This document shows, piece after piece, positions 1 through 10,425 of a stretch of DNA of 64,000 nucleotides. Source of the DNA: VMDJ01 sp038144195 (GTDB lineage Bacteria; Pseudomonadota; Gammaproteobacteria; Chromatiales; Chromatiaceae); contig JAYQNH010000002.1 in the NCBI GenBank assembly GCA_038144195.1, forward strand, positions 1,550,001 to 1,614,000, given 5' to 3'. The notes beneath the pieces are model-generated. The model saw nothing but the letters and a program-made list of their open reading frames with translations. It was not told the origin of the DNA and did no database searches. Both the position numbers and the translations under genes were made by a program. Numbering within the stretch: the first letter of the stretch is position 1; every line of letters begins with the position of its first letter.

Positions 1-248
1 TGGCTTGTCCTGCAGAAGCCATTGTTGGTGGTGATGACTCAGAAGCCTGTATTGCAGCAGCGTCAATTTTGGCCAAAGTGACCCGAGATCGAGAGATGGT
101 CGAGTTGGCTAAAAAGTATCCAGGTTATGGGCTCGAAAAGCACAAGGGCTACCCAACCAAGGTGCATATTAAGGCACTTAAAAATCAAGGGGTTAGCGAC
201 ATTCATCGTCGATCTTTTGGTCCGGTGAAGCGTTTACTGGAAGGCTAG
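1..248 (+). CDS. rnhB: Ribonuclease HII, C-terminal part
   Basis: The window opens inside this gene; about 81 C-terminal residues are present, read from base 3. RNase HII removes ribonucleotides misincorporated in DNA and the RNA of RNA-DNA hybrids. Visible family features are the segment AASILAKVTRDR, then YGLEKHKGYPTKVH and a C-terminal SDIHRRSFGPV, all typical of bacterial RNase HII. The stop is TAG at 246-248, and dnaE begins 24 bases downstream, matching the rnhB-dnaE order of Pseudomonas and Escherichia. The frame is intact over the visible part. Assignment is secure; only the N-terminus and start are outside the window. Confidence 0.95.
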   Translation, partial: ACPAEAIVGGDDSEACIAAASILAKVTRDREMVELAKKYPGYGLEKHKGYPTKVHIKALKNQGVSDIHRRSFGPVKRLLEG

Positions 249-272
249 ATCAGAGGTCGGTATCCTCCGTCT

Positions 273-3200
273 ATGTCCGCGCAGTTCGTCCATCTTCATG
301 TCCATTCCGAGTTCTCACTGGTTGATGGTGTTGCTCGTATAAAACCCTTGGTTGCAGAGGTGGCAAAGCAGGGGGTGCCAGCGATTGCGCTGACCGATCA
401 ATCCAACATGTTTGCTCTAGTGCGCTTTTTTAAAGCGGCGGTAAATGCAGGTGTTAAACCGATTTGCGGCGTCGATTTACTGATTCGTAATCCGGATGAT
501 GCTAACAAACCTTTCCAGTTGGTCTTATTGATTCAAAATGCTATCGGTTATCGACGACTCACTGAGTTGGTGTCGCGTAGTTATCGCGAAGGACAAGCAT
601 CTTGGCTTGCCGATGGTCGATATGGATTGGCTAACTAAAGAAAGCTGTGATGGTTTGATTGCTTTGTCTGGCTCGTCTCGCGGCGATGTTGGCGTTGCCT
701 TGTTGGCTGGTAATCAAGCGCTCGCTAAATCACGTGCTAAACACTGGGCATCCATCTTTGAAGATCGTTACTACTTACAATTAGTACGCACAGGTCGAGC
801 TGATGAAGAAGAATGCTTGCATCAAAGTGTTGCGTTGGCTGATGCCTTATCTCTTCCAGTGGTGGCAACCAATGCGGTGTGTTTCTTAAAGGCAGATGAT
901 TTCAATGCGCATGAAGTGCGTGTATGTATTCGTGATGGCCGTGCGTTAGATGATCCTCGTCGTCCCCATCTTTATTCTGAAGAACAATATTTGCGCTCGC
1001 CTGAAGAGATGATCGCGCTGTTCGACGATATTCCAGAAGCGATTGAAAACACGGTTGAGATTGCTAAACGATGCAGTTTGGATTTGGTATTAGGCAAAAA
1101 CTTCTTGCCAGATTATCCGGTGCCAGAAGGTATGAGTATTGGCGATTTCTTAGCGCAGGAATCGCGTAAAGGTCTCGATTGGCGTTTGCAGCGAATTTTT
1201 GATTCAAGGGCTGATGACTTTGAAGAGAAAGCAAAACCTTATCGCGAACGCTTAGAAATTGAACTCGATGTAATCAATGGCATGGGATTCCCGGGTTACT
1301 TCCTGATCGTTGCGGACTTCATTCGATGGGCTAAAGATAATGCCGTGCCGGTGGGTCCCGGTCGTGGCTCTGGCGCGGGCTCTTTGGTTGCCTATGCATT
1401 GAAGATTACCGACCTGGATCCGCTCGAGCTAGATCTGCTCTTTGAGCGATTCTTGAATCCAGAGCGTGTCTCTATGCCTGACTTTGACGTCGACTTCTGC
1501 ATGGATAAGCGAGACCAAGTTATCAGCTATGTTGCGCGTACTTACGGACGTGATTCGGTATCGCAAATCATCACCTTTGGCTCGATGGCAGCAAAAGCGG
1601 TGGTACGAGATGTGGGTCGTGTGTTGGGCCACCCTTATGGCTTTACCGATCGCGTTGCGAAAATGATTCCACCCGATCTTGGTATGACGCTAACCAAGGC
1701 CTTAGAAGAATCTGAAGACCTTGCGGCAGCCTACAAAGATGATGAAGAGGTCACCCAGCTCATTGATATGGCGCTTCAGCTTGAGGTTTGGCGCGTAATG
1801 CGGGTAAGCACGCTGGTGGCGTTGTTATTTCACCCGGTAACCTGACAGATTTTTCGCCACTCTACTGCGAAGCGGATGGCACTAACCTGGTTACCCAATA
1901 TGACAAGGATGATGTTGAAGCTGCTGGCCTTAGTTAAGTTCGACTTCTTGGGTCTGCGTACCTTAACGATTATCGATTGGGCGCTTGAGACCATTAACCG
2001 CGAGCGGCAGCAAAAGGGTGAGTCAATTATCGAGATTGATCGTATCCCGCTAGATGATTCTAAATGCTTTGATTTGCTGAAGAGTGCAGAAACCACTGCG
2101 GTCTTTCAGCTTGAATCGGATGGCATGAAACAGCTGATTAGTAAGCTTCAGCCAGACTGCTTTGACGACATCATCGCATTGGTTGCTTTATTCCGTCCGG
2201 GTCCATTGCAATCTGGCATGGTGGACAACTTTATTAACCGAAAGCACGGTCGTGAAGAAGTCTCTTATCCTGATGTGCATTATCAACATGATTGTTTAAA
2301 GCCGATTCTTGAATCGACCTATGGCGTTATCTTGTATCAAGAGCAGGTTATGCAGATCGCCCAGGTGATGGCAGGTTACAGCTTGGGTGGTGCTGACTTG
2401 CTACGTCGAGCGATGGGTAAGAAAAAACCTGAAGAGATGGCAAAGCAGCGTGCGGTCTTTGAGGAAGGTTCCAAAGATAACGATATCGATACTAACCTGG
2501 CAATGAAGATCTTTGACTTGGTAGAAAAGTTTGCAGGTTATGGTTTTAACAAATCGCACTCTGCAGCCTATGCTTTGGTGTCGTATCAAACACTTTGGCT
2601 AAAGACGCATTATCCGGCGGCCTTCATGGCGGCTGTGTTGTCATCTGATATGGAGAACACCGACAAGGTAGTTAACTTCATTGAGGAATGTCGCTCAATG
2701 GATCTCGAGGTTCAGCCGCCTGATGTGAATCGTTCTTTCTATCGCTTTACGGTAGACGGTTATGCCACAGTGGTTTATGGCTTAGGTGCCATCAAAGGTG
2801 TCGGCGAGGGCGCGATTGAAGGCTTTGTTGAAGCACGTCAATCAGGTGAGTTCAAAGATATCTTTGATCTTTGTCGTCGAATTGATCTAAAGCGTGCTAA
2901 CCGCCGTACCCTTGAATCGCTCATTCGCGCCGGTGCACTCGATCGGATTGGTGTGAATCGTGCAAGCTTGATGGCGCAGCTGCCACTCGCACTTAAGGTG
3001 GCAGAAAAACACGAAGCCGACCAAGCAGCCGGCATCATGGATATGTTTGGTGATGCTGTCGCAGAACCTGATCCCACTCTGGGAGTAGAGCTCGAAGAGC
3101 TTGAAGAGTGGGATGAACAAATTCGTCTGCAAGGCGAAAAGAAACTCTCGGTCTATTCCTCACCGGTCATCCGATGGATCGTTATATTCCTGACTTGAGT

Positions 3201-3842
3201 GGTTTGGTGAGTAGTCGAATTGCCAAGCTTTCTTTAGATGATGTGTCGGGCACACGTAATCGTCGTGGCGGCAAGAAGGTCAAGATTGCTGGTTTGGTTG
3301 TAGCGGTAGCGCGTCGTAATACGCAGCGTGGTCAGATGGCTTCGGTGTTACTAGATGATAAATCGGGCCGCATTGAATCGACTTTGTTTAGCGAGACCTA
3401 TGAGCGCTATCGTGATGCGATCGGTACGGATGCTTTGCTAGTCGTCGAAGGCTCCTTAGTGCCAGATGAATACCGCGGTGGTTTGTCCTTGCGTGTCGAT
3501 ACTGTCGAATCACTAGATGACTATTGGCAAGCAAGTTGCCAAGGAATGTTGATTGAGATTAATGAGTCGATGATGCGAAGTCAGGGCATTACCTCAATGG
3601 ATGTCATTAATCAGCTCAAAGAGCATCTATCACCTTATGCAGGTGGTACTTGTCGAGTCACCGTTTCGTATCAGCGAATGGATGCCTCAGTGAGATTACG
3701 TCTGGGTGATCCGTGGAGTTTTAAGGTGAATCACGATCTTTTACGCCAATTGCGTAAATGGTTGGGAGAAGAGGCGGTGAAGATCCGTATGGGAGTCCCT
3801 GGTACCGAGATCACGACCTCGCCGGAACCGGAAATGGCATAA
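273..3842 (+). CDS. dnaE: DNA polymerase III alpha subunit (frame broken as sequenced)
   Basis: Replicative polymerase subunit; the whole span would encode about 1190 residues, the usual size. The start ATG is followed by the PHP-domain segment FVHLHVHSEFSLVDG. The polymerase core shows VGPGRGSGAGS and the catalytic PDFDVDFCMDKRD. A clamp-binding-like IMDMFG lies near 3037-3054, followed by an OB-fold region. The frame breaks at four places: near 590-600, near 1785 (a G lost from a G run), near 1930 (an extra T) and near 3137 (an A lost from an A run). Conservation continues on both sides of each break, and dnaE is essential, so sequencing errors are far likelier than a pseudogene. The gene sits between rnhB and accA, as in Pseudomonas. 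Confidence 0.95.
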
Positions 3843-3894
3843 AGGATGAATAAAAAGTAGATTGCATTTGAGCGCAGATAGGGCCACTTTGCGT

Positions 3895-3900
3895 TATAAT
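3895..3900 (+). promoter_or_regulatory. Possible -10 element upstream of accA
   Basis: A perfect TATAAT lies 35 bases before the accA start, in the 92-base gap after dnaE. No convincing -35 hexamer is found at 16-18 bases. It is offered as a weak candidate for an accA promoter. Confidence 0.35.
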
Positions 3901-3934
3901 CGATACATTATCAGTACTCATAGAGTTTCGTCTA

Positions 3935-4891
3935 ATGAACTTAGATTTTCTAGATTTCGAACAGCCTATTGCCGAGCTTGAAGCCAAAATTGAAGAGCTT
4001 CGTTTGGTGGGATCGGATGCTGAGATCAATATCCAAGACGAAATCGATAAGCTGACTACGAAAAGCCACAAGCTCACCGAGTCAATCTTCACCAAACTAA
4101 GGCCTTGGCAAATCTCTCAACTAGCTCGTCACCCACTGCGTCCTTACACGCAGGATTACATCGATGCGATTGTTGATGACTTTGAAGAGCTACACGGTGA
4201 TCGTACGTATGCGGATGATCACGCCATCATCGGCGGCTTAGGTCGAATTGGTGATAAAGCCGTTGTTGTTATCGGTCATCAGAAAGGTCGTGATACAAAA
4301 GAAAAGATTCATCGTAACTTTGGTATGCCCCGTCCTGAGGGTTACCGTAAGGCGTTGCGTTTGATGAAGATGGCTGAGCGTTTCAATTTGCCAGTGATTA
4401 CCTTTATCGATACCCCAGGCGCTTATCCTGGCATTGGTGCAGAGGAGCGTGGTCAGAGTGAAGCGATTGCGCGTAACCTGTTTGAGATGGCGGGGCTTCG
4501 TACGCCAATCATTGCGACTGTCATTGGTGAAGGTGGTTCAGGCGGTGCCTTAGCGATTGGTGTGGCCGATCGCGTACTGATGATGCAGTACAGTACTTAT
4601 TCGGTTATCTCGCCAGAAGGTTGTGCTTCTATCCTATGGAAGAGTGCAGAGAAAGCCTCGATTGCAGCAGAAGCGATGTCGATTACCTCAAAAGATCTCA
4701 AAGGCCATGAGCTGATTGATGAGATCGTGCCTGAGCCATTAGGCGGCGCGCATCGTGATCCTAAAGCAGCTGCGCGTAACCTTAAGGCCTCATTGCTCGA
4801 AGCAATTAACAGTCTTAGTGATGTCGCAACGGATCGTTTGCTTGATTCACGTTATCAACGTCTGATGTCTTACGGCGTCGTTGTCGAATAA
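3935..4891 (+). CDS. accA: Acetyl-CoA carboxylase carboxyltransferase, alpha subunit
   Basis: Intact 318-residue protein, the normal AccA length. With AccD it transfers the carboxyl group from carboxybiotin to acetyl-CoA, giving malonyl-CoA, the first committed step of fatty-acid synthesis. Visible family segments are MNLDFLDFEQPI at the N-terminus, GRDTKEKIHRNFGMPRPEGYRKA, FIDTPGAYPGIGAEERGQ and the oxyanion-type glycine run GEGGSGGALAIG, followed by YSVISPEGCASILWK. It follows dnaE by 92 bases and abuts tilS, a conserved order. The ATG at 3935 fits the family N-terminus. Confidence 0.97.
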   Translation: MNLDFLDFEQPIAELEAKIEELRLVGSDAEINIQDEIDKLTTKSHKLTESIFTKLRPWQISQLARHPLRPYTQDYIDAIVDDFEELHGDRTYADDHAIIGGLGRIGDKAVVVIGHQKGRDTKEKIHRNFGMPRPEGYRKALRLMKMAERFNLPVITFIDTPGAYPGIGAEERGQSEAIARNLFEMAGLRTPIIATVIGEGGSGGALAIGVADRVLMMQYSTYSVISPEGCASILWKSAEKASIAAEAMSITSKDLKGHELIDEIVPEPLGGAHRDPKAAARNLKASLLEAINSLSDVATDRLLDSRYQRLMSYGVVVE

Positions 4892-4894
4892 GTG

Positions 4895-6202
4895 ATGCAG
4901 TGCGCTGACCTCCAGCGTGTATTAGCGACTCTTCCAGCTCCTTCAGAATACTGGGTTGCCTATAGTGCGGGTGTCGATTCGCATGCGTTATAACATTTGC
5001 TCTCTCAATGTCGCGAGGACTTGTTAGTGCCTATTAAAGCGGTGCATGTGAATCATGGCTTACAAGCAGATGCCGCTAAGTGGGCGGTACATGCTCAAGC
5101 AGTTTGTGATGATTTGGGTATTGAGCTAGTCACTTTACAGGTGAGCGAAAAACCCGCGGCTAATCAAAGTATCGAAGCTTTTGCGCGCGAACAACGTTAT
5201 CGTTTGATGGGTGATGTGATGCCAGCTGAGGCGATGTTGCTCACAGCGCAACATCAGGATGATCAAGCTGAAACATTAATGTTGCAATTATTGCGTGGTG
5301 CGGGTGTTGATGGCTTAGCGTCAATGCCGCTGTGCCGTGAGTTTGCTCGAGGGTGGCTTGCGCGACCTTTGCTAGAGTTTTCTCAAGATGCGGTGATGGA
5401 CTATGCCAAATCGCATCAGCTTCAATGGATCGATGATCCGAGCAATGCGTCCGATGCGTATGACCGTAACTACCTTCGGCATCAGGTTATGCCTTTACTT
5501 AAACAACGTTGGCCGCATGCTGCACAGACGATAGCGAAGTCAGCAAGCTTGTTAGGTGAGGGCCGACATTTCATTAGTGCTCAATTATCAGAGCAGTTAC
5601 ATGCCCGTGTGAATCAGCGCTGTTTCTCTGTTGAGTCATTTGCTGAGTTAGATTCGTTTGCGCGACGTCAGTTGCTGCGCGAATGGCTGCGCTTAAATGC
5701 ATGCGATCTGCCGGATGCCTCTCGCTTGAGTAGTTGCGAAAAGCTTGCACTGAGCGAAACGGATTCAGGTGAGGTGTGTTGGTCTGAGCTGTGTGTCAGG
5801 CGCTATGCACAGCAGCTATGGATTACCCCAAGAGAATTGCCTGCAGTTAGCAGTGTGCCGCATGTTGTTCGATCCGCTAGTGATCAAATCGATCTTGAAG
5901 AAGGTCGATTAGTGGCGTGCGCTGCCAAAGATGGCATCCCTAAAGCGGCATGTGATGAAGGACGGGTGAGCATTCACCATCATGCAGAAGGCTGTCGTTA
6001 TCGTTTGCTCGGTAGAGAGGGTGAGCGTCGCTTTAAACAGCTGTGCCAAGAGCTCGGTATTCCATCGTGGTCACGCATGTTGCAGCCATTGGTCATGGTG
6101 GATGGCTCGCTGTGGGCGATTGGAAATCACCGCGTGAGTGCACCATCAGGCTTGGCTGAAGATCAAGCTATTGAGTTTCAATGGGAGTCAGACTGGGCAT
6201 GA
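4895..6202 (+). CDS. tilS: tRNA(Ile)-lysidine synthase (in-frame stop as sequenced)
   Basis: TilS attaches lysine to C34 of tRNA-Ile(CAU), converting it to an AUA reader; it is essential in most bacteria. The ATG at 4895 gives an N-terminus running into VAYSAGVDSHAL. This is the PP-loop, although the family form is SGGxDS, so one glycine appears as alanine. An in-frame TAA at 4991-4993 follows, where a leucine is expected, and the same frame continues without a shift to 6202 (about 435 residues). Later segments include HVNHGLQ, TAQHQDDQAETLMLQLLRGAG and the C-terminal substrate-binding domain. A TTG at 4997 could only start a protein lacking the PP-loop. The stop is probably a base-call error. 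Confidence 0.88.
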
Positions 6203-6654
6203 ATCGAGCAGTCATTAATCTGTTGTTGCTCTTTGCAATGGCTTTGCTCGTCATTGGCTTGAGTCAGCCGATCCTCTCGCTTGAGAAGTTTTATATTTTT
6301 GGTAACGAGGTCAGCCTGCTTTCAGCGCTCTAGCAGCGCGCTATTCAAAACGACTGGGGTTTGTTTGCGTTAGTGGGTGCCTTTAGTGTGCTGTTTCCAA
6401 TGATCAAAGTGAGCTTGTTGATTGTGATTGCCAATGAGCCTGCAAAAACCGCTAAACACACGAAGCATCTGAAGTGGCTTGCGACTTAGAGCAAATGGTC
6501 GATGCTCGATGTGTTTGTTGTGGCCTTGTTGGTGGTTTCAGTCAAATTAGGTGCCTTAGCGCAGGTGAATGTCGAGCTGGGTATCTATGCTTTTGCCGCA
6601 AGCGTCATTCTGACTATGCTGGTATCCAATTGGATGGGCACACATAAGGGTTAA
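6199..6654 (+). pseudogene. PqiA-like inner-membrane protein with two in-frame stops
   Basis: The ATG at 6199 overlaps the tilS stop. One uninterrupted frame of 151 codons runs to TAA at 6652-6654 but carries TAG at 6331-6333 and 6487-6489. The translation is strongly hydrophobic, with an N-terminal membrane segment, and contains FSVLFPMIKVSLL and KWSMLDVFVVALLVVSVKLGA. These match the transmembrane halves of paraquat-inducible protein A (PqiA/YebS family), inner-membrane partners in lipid transport across the periplasm. It is shorter than full PqiA, like the half-length PqiA-domain proteins. Either the gene is a pseudogene or the two stops are base-call errors like those nearby. Confidence 0.7.
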
Positions 6655-6721
6655 GGCCCAATAAAACCTACGTTTTTTTCTGATCTGCGCTAGAATCTCG
6701 GGCTCAATTTCTGAGGTATCT

Positions 6722-7820
6722 ATGCAGGACATCAACCCCATTAAGAATGCTTTCGCGGATCTCCGTGAGCGTGTAACAGCGCTTAGGGGGTATCTTTGAC
6801 TATGAGGTCAAGAAAGAGCGCCTAGAAGAGGTGCTGGGTGAGCTTGAAGATCCTGCTGTCTGGAATGAGCCAGACCGAGCTCAAGCCTTAGGTCGTGAGC
6901 GCTCAAGCTTAGAAGATGTTGTACTCGGTTTAGATCAGCTGACCTCAGGTCTTGCTGATGGCGCAGACCTTCTCGAGATGGCGGTCGAAGAGGGTGATGA
7001 AGAAACCGTCGATTCGATTGCTGATGATGTCGAGTCGTATACCAAGCAAGTCGAAACCCTTGAATTCCGTCGCATGTTTTCTGGCGAGATGGATGCGAAC
7101 AATGCCTTCCTTGATATCCAAGCAGGTTCTGGTGGTACTGAAGCGCAAGATTGGGCTGAGATGCTGCTGCGCATGTACCTGCGTTGGGGTGAAGCTCACG
7201 GCTTTAAAACCGAGTTGATGGAAGCGTCAGCCGGTGATGTGGCTGGTATTAAATCTGCCACCATCAGTTTCCAAGGTGAATATGCCTTTGGTTGGCTCCG
7301 TACCGAGACCGGTGTGCACCGTCTAGTGCGTAAATCACCTTTCGACTCAGGTGGTCGTCGCCATACTTCATTTAGCTCAGTGTTTGTCTCACCCGAGGTT
7401 GATGATTCGATTGAGATCGATATCAATCCGGCAGATGTGCGTACTGATACTTACCGTGCATCGGGAGCTGGTGGTCAGCACGTTAACAAAACAGACTCTG
7501 CGATTCGTTTGACCCACGAGCCAACAGGTATCGTTGTGCAGTGTCAGAACGATCGTTCGCAACACAAAAACCGCGACCAAGCGTGGAAGCAGTTGAAGGC
7601 GAAGTTGTACGAGCTCGAAATTCAAAAACGTAACGAGTCAGCACAAGCGTTAGAAGACACCAAGTCAGATATCGGTTGGGGTAGTCAGATTCGTTCGTAT
7701 GTTCTCGACCAGTCGCGCATCAAAGATCTGCGCACCGGTGTTGAGACAGGTAATACGCAATCAGTATTGGATGGCAACTTAGATATGTTCATCCAAGCAA
7801 GTTTAAAAAGTGGTTTGTAA
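6722..7820 (+). CDS. prfB: Peptide chain release factor 2 (programmed +1 frameshift)
   Basis: RF2 releases nascent protein at UGA and UAA. The first 25 codons (6722-6796) end at an in-frame TGA (6797-6799), and the rest reads in the +1 frame from GAC at 6798. The junction AGGGGGTATCTTTGAC is the classical RF2 autoregulatory site: low RF2 slows UGA recognition and lets the ribosome slip from CUU to UUU. Downstream are the SPF tripeptide that reads the stop codon (RKSPFDSGGRRH) and the GGQ motif in ASGAGGQHVNKTDS. The total is about 365 residues. This break is biological, unlike most others in the window. lysS follows 9 bases later, the usual prfB-lysS pair. Confidence 0.97.
6785..6800 (+). promoter_or_regulatory. 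RF2 programmed frameshift signal
   Basis: The internal Shine-Dalgarno-like AGGGGG (6785-6790) is followed by TAT, the slippery CTT (6794-6796), TGA (6797-6799) and C at 6800. Spacing and the UGAC context equal the well-characterised Escherichia coli prfB site, at which RF2 concentration controls its own synthesis. Confidence 0.96.
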
Positions 7821-7829
7821 GGGTTAAAC

Positions 7830-9317
7830 ATGACTGACCAGCAACAAGACGAAAACAAGCTCATCGCACAGCGACGTGAAAAGCTCGCCGCGATCCGAGA
7901 GAAAGGCGTTGCTTTCCCGAATAGCTTCCGTCGTGATGCACTCGCAAGTGAGTTGCAAGATCGTTTTGGCGATAAGTCGAAAGAAGAACTCGCTGAGATT
8001 AATCAGCGTGCAAGTATTGCTGGCCGCATCCTGGCAAAGCGTGGCCCATTCCTCGTGATTCAGGATATGTCGGGCCGCATTCAGTTTTACACCGATAAAA
8101 AAGAGCTATCTGAAGAGATCAATGCAGACATTAAGACCTGGGACATTGGCGATATCGTCGGCGGTGAAGGTCCGATCAGTAAGTCAGGTAAAGGCGACTT
8201 ATATGTCCATGTCGATAAGGTCGAGATGTTGACCAAATCACTACGCCCATTGCCTGAGAAATGGCATGGCCTGTCTGATCAAGAGCAGCGTTATCGTCAG
8301 CGTTATGTGGATTTGATTGTTAGTGAAGAGACGCGCAAGACTTTCCAATTACGTTCACAAATCATTCATTACATCCGTCAGTATTTCGCTGGTGAAGACT
8401 TCCTCGAAGTTGAAACGCCCATGATGCATGTCATTCCGGGTGGTGCGAGCGCACGTCCGTTTGAGACACATCACAATGCTTTGGATATGTCATTGTTCTT
8501 GCGTATCGCGCCAGAGCTTTATCTTAAGCGTTTGGTTGTTGGTGGCTTTGAGCGAGTGTTCGAGATCAACCGTAACTTCCGTAATGAAGGTCTCTCAACA
8601 CGCCATAACCCAGAATTCACCATGATTGAATTCTATGAGGCCTATGCAGATCACAATGATTTGATGGATCGCACCGAAGCTTTGTTCCGTGGCATTGCGA
8701 AAGATGTTGTGGGTAGTGAGGTGATCACCTATCAAGGTGAAGAGTTCGATTTTGGTAAGCCGTTTGCACGCATGACGGTTAAAGAGGCCATCTTGCACTT
8801 TAACCCTGAGATTAAGGCTGAGCAGCTCGAAGATCTCGCGTCAGCTACTGCGATTGCAGAGTCATTGAAGATCGAGGTTAAGCCGACCTATGGCTTAGGT
8901 AAGGTGCAAATTGAGATCTTTGAAGAGACCGCTGAGCATCGCTTGATTCAACCAACCTTTATCACCGCGTATCCAACTGAAGTATCACCATTGGCGCGTC
9001 GTAATGATACAGATCCATTTGTTACAGATCGTTTTGAATTCTTTGTGGGTGGTCGTGAGATTGCGAATGGTTTTTCGGAGCTTAATGACGCTGAAGACCA
9101 AGCTGAGCGCTTCCGCAAGCAGGTAGAAGAAAAAGAAGCGGGTGATGCCGAGGCAATGCACTTTGATGCAGATTACATTCGTGCTCTGGAGCATGGCTTA
9201 CCGCCAACAGCCGGCGAGGGTATCGGTATTGACCGCTTGGTGATGTTATTCACCGATGCACCATCTATCCGCGATGTCTTGCTCTTCCCGCATATGCGAC
9301 CTGAGTCAAACGACTAA
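7830..9317 (+). CDS. lysS: Lysyl-tRNA synthetase, class II
   Basis: Intact 495-residue enzyme that charges tRNA-Lys with lysine in the cytosol. An N-terminal OB-fold anticodon-binding domain (including GRILAKRGPFLVIQDMSG) is followed by the class II catalytic core. Motif 2 is seen as FRNEGLSTRHNPEFTMIEFY and motif 3 as GEGIGIDRLVMLF near the C-terminus. It is probably cotranscribed with prfB, which ends 9 bases upstream, and it is closed by a strong terminator. No irregularity is seen. Confidence 0.98.
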   Translation: MTDQQQDENKLIAQRREKLAAIREKGVAFPNSFRRDALASELQDRFGDKSKEELAEINQRASIAGRILAKRGPFLVIQDMSGRIQFYTDKKELSEEINADIKTWDIGDIVGGEGPISKSGKGDLYVHVDKVEMLTKSLRPLPEKWHGLSDQEQRYRQRYVDLIVSEETRKTFQLRSQIIHYIRQYFAGEDFLEVETPMMHVIPGGASARPFETHHNALDMSLFLRIAPELYLKRLVVGGFERVFEINRNFRNEGLSTRHNPEFTMIEFYEAYADHNDLMDRTEALFRGIAKDVVGSEVITYQGEEFDFGKPFARMTVKEAILHFNPEIKAEQLEDLASATAIAESLKIEVKPTYGLGKVQIEIFEETAEHRLIQPTFITAYPTEVSPLARRNDTDPFVTDRFEFFVGGREIANGFSELNDAEDQAERFRKQVEEKEAGDAEAMHFDADYIRALEHGLPPTAGEGIGIDRLVMLFTDAPSIRDVLLFPHMRPESND

Positions 9318-9324
9318 TCAAAAG

Positions 9325-9350
9325 AAAGCCCGCGAAAGCGGGCTTTTTTA
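9325..9350 (+). terminator. Terminator between lysS and ygfZ
   Basis: The stem AAAGCCCGC / GCGGGCTTT has a GAAA loop and is followed by a T run. The A run on the other side lets it serve the convergent ygfZ gene as well. Confidence 0.9.
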
Positions 9351-9351
9351 T

Positions 9352-10328
9352 TTACTCAGCATAAGCGTAGGGCAGATTAAGTGCCGTTAGCTTAGGGCCA
9401 TCAGGACTGCCGACATGTAGATCATCGGCTTCGATCGCGCTGATCGGTGTGACGATGAGCATTTCGGTTTTGCCTTCATCGTTCATCGCGGCATTGACCA
9501 CCTTTCCAGCACCTTGGCCAGAAGTCGGTTGAGGCTGAGAAAAGTTCGGTACCTGCTTCAGGTGTTTCGCCATCAATCACTGCACGATACATGCGGCGTT
9601 TTAACTTACCGAGATATTGCATCCGGGCGACGACTTCTTGACCGGTGTAGCAGCCTTTAGTGAAGCTCACGCCTTCGATCAATTGAAGATTAACCATTTG
9701 TGGCACAAAGGCATCACTGGTTGCTTGGTAAATGGTTGGGATGCCAGCGCGAATATCAAGTAGCTGCCATTGCTCGATCGAACTGGCATTCGCCACACTG
9801 GTTTGCCAGAGCGTGCGCGAGATTGCGCTATTGGCAATGACCCATGCGCGATGACGATCACCTGGGATACGAACAGTGATGATGTCTTTGTCTTCGATGG
9901 TTTGATTCGGTAGGTCAGGTAAGGAAAGACCTAAGCCATCCGTGGCGTTCTGGCCACTGTATTCAACGATAAAAAGCTCATTACTGACATCTTCGAGTAC
10001 GACTTTCGACATTAAGACGAACATGCGTAAACGCTTAAGCGTTTCGTCGAGTCGATCCTTTCGCAAGCACCATTAGCAAGCCATCTTTTACTGGAATGAT
10101 GCGGAAGCTCGTGAGGATGCGGCCTTTAGGGCTGCAGTACGCACTCAGTTGGCTATTGCCTTCTGATGTTTTGTTGATGTCGTTAGTGAGCTGACCTTGC
10201 AAAAAGGTGAGGCGATCATCACCAGTAACTTTAATGACGCCGAACTGCGTGAGTGCAGTTTTCGCATTATCTGCAAGCGCGCCATCGTTGATGGTTTGTT
10301 TTTCGATAAAGTCTAGCCAGTCTGACAT
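9352..10328 (-). CDS. ygfZ: tRNA-modifying protein YgfZ, folate-binding (frame broken)
   Basis: YgfZ is a folate-dependent protein of the GcvT-like family that supports Fe-S enzymes such as MiaB. The span gives about 325 residues, the expected size. The N-terminus starts MSDWLDFIEKQ and contains LTFLQGQLTNDI. The signature KGCYTGQEVVARMQYLGK, with the family's conserved cysteine, is present in the central fragment. Two frame breaks are seen, near 10050 and near 9500-9530. Conservation resumes after each, so they resemble the other indels of this window. The gene is convergent with lysS and divergent from the RNB gene. Confidence 0.88.
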
Positions 10329-10425
10329 GGTGTTCTCCTGAGAGACGGTCGTACGCCGCTCTGTTCATCGGGGTATCATAAACAAAACCCACTCATAACG
10401 TCCTTGCAGGATTTCAGGAAGTTTT

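Noticed and set aside
273..3842. Programmed frameshifting in dnaE
   Set aside because: There are four separate breaks of mixed sign, none with a slippery heptamer plus stop context like that of prfB. Known programmed frameshifting in this subunit set concerns dnaX, not dnaE.
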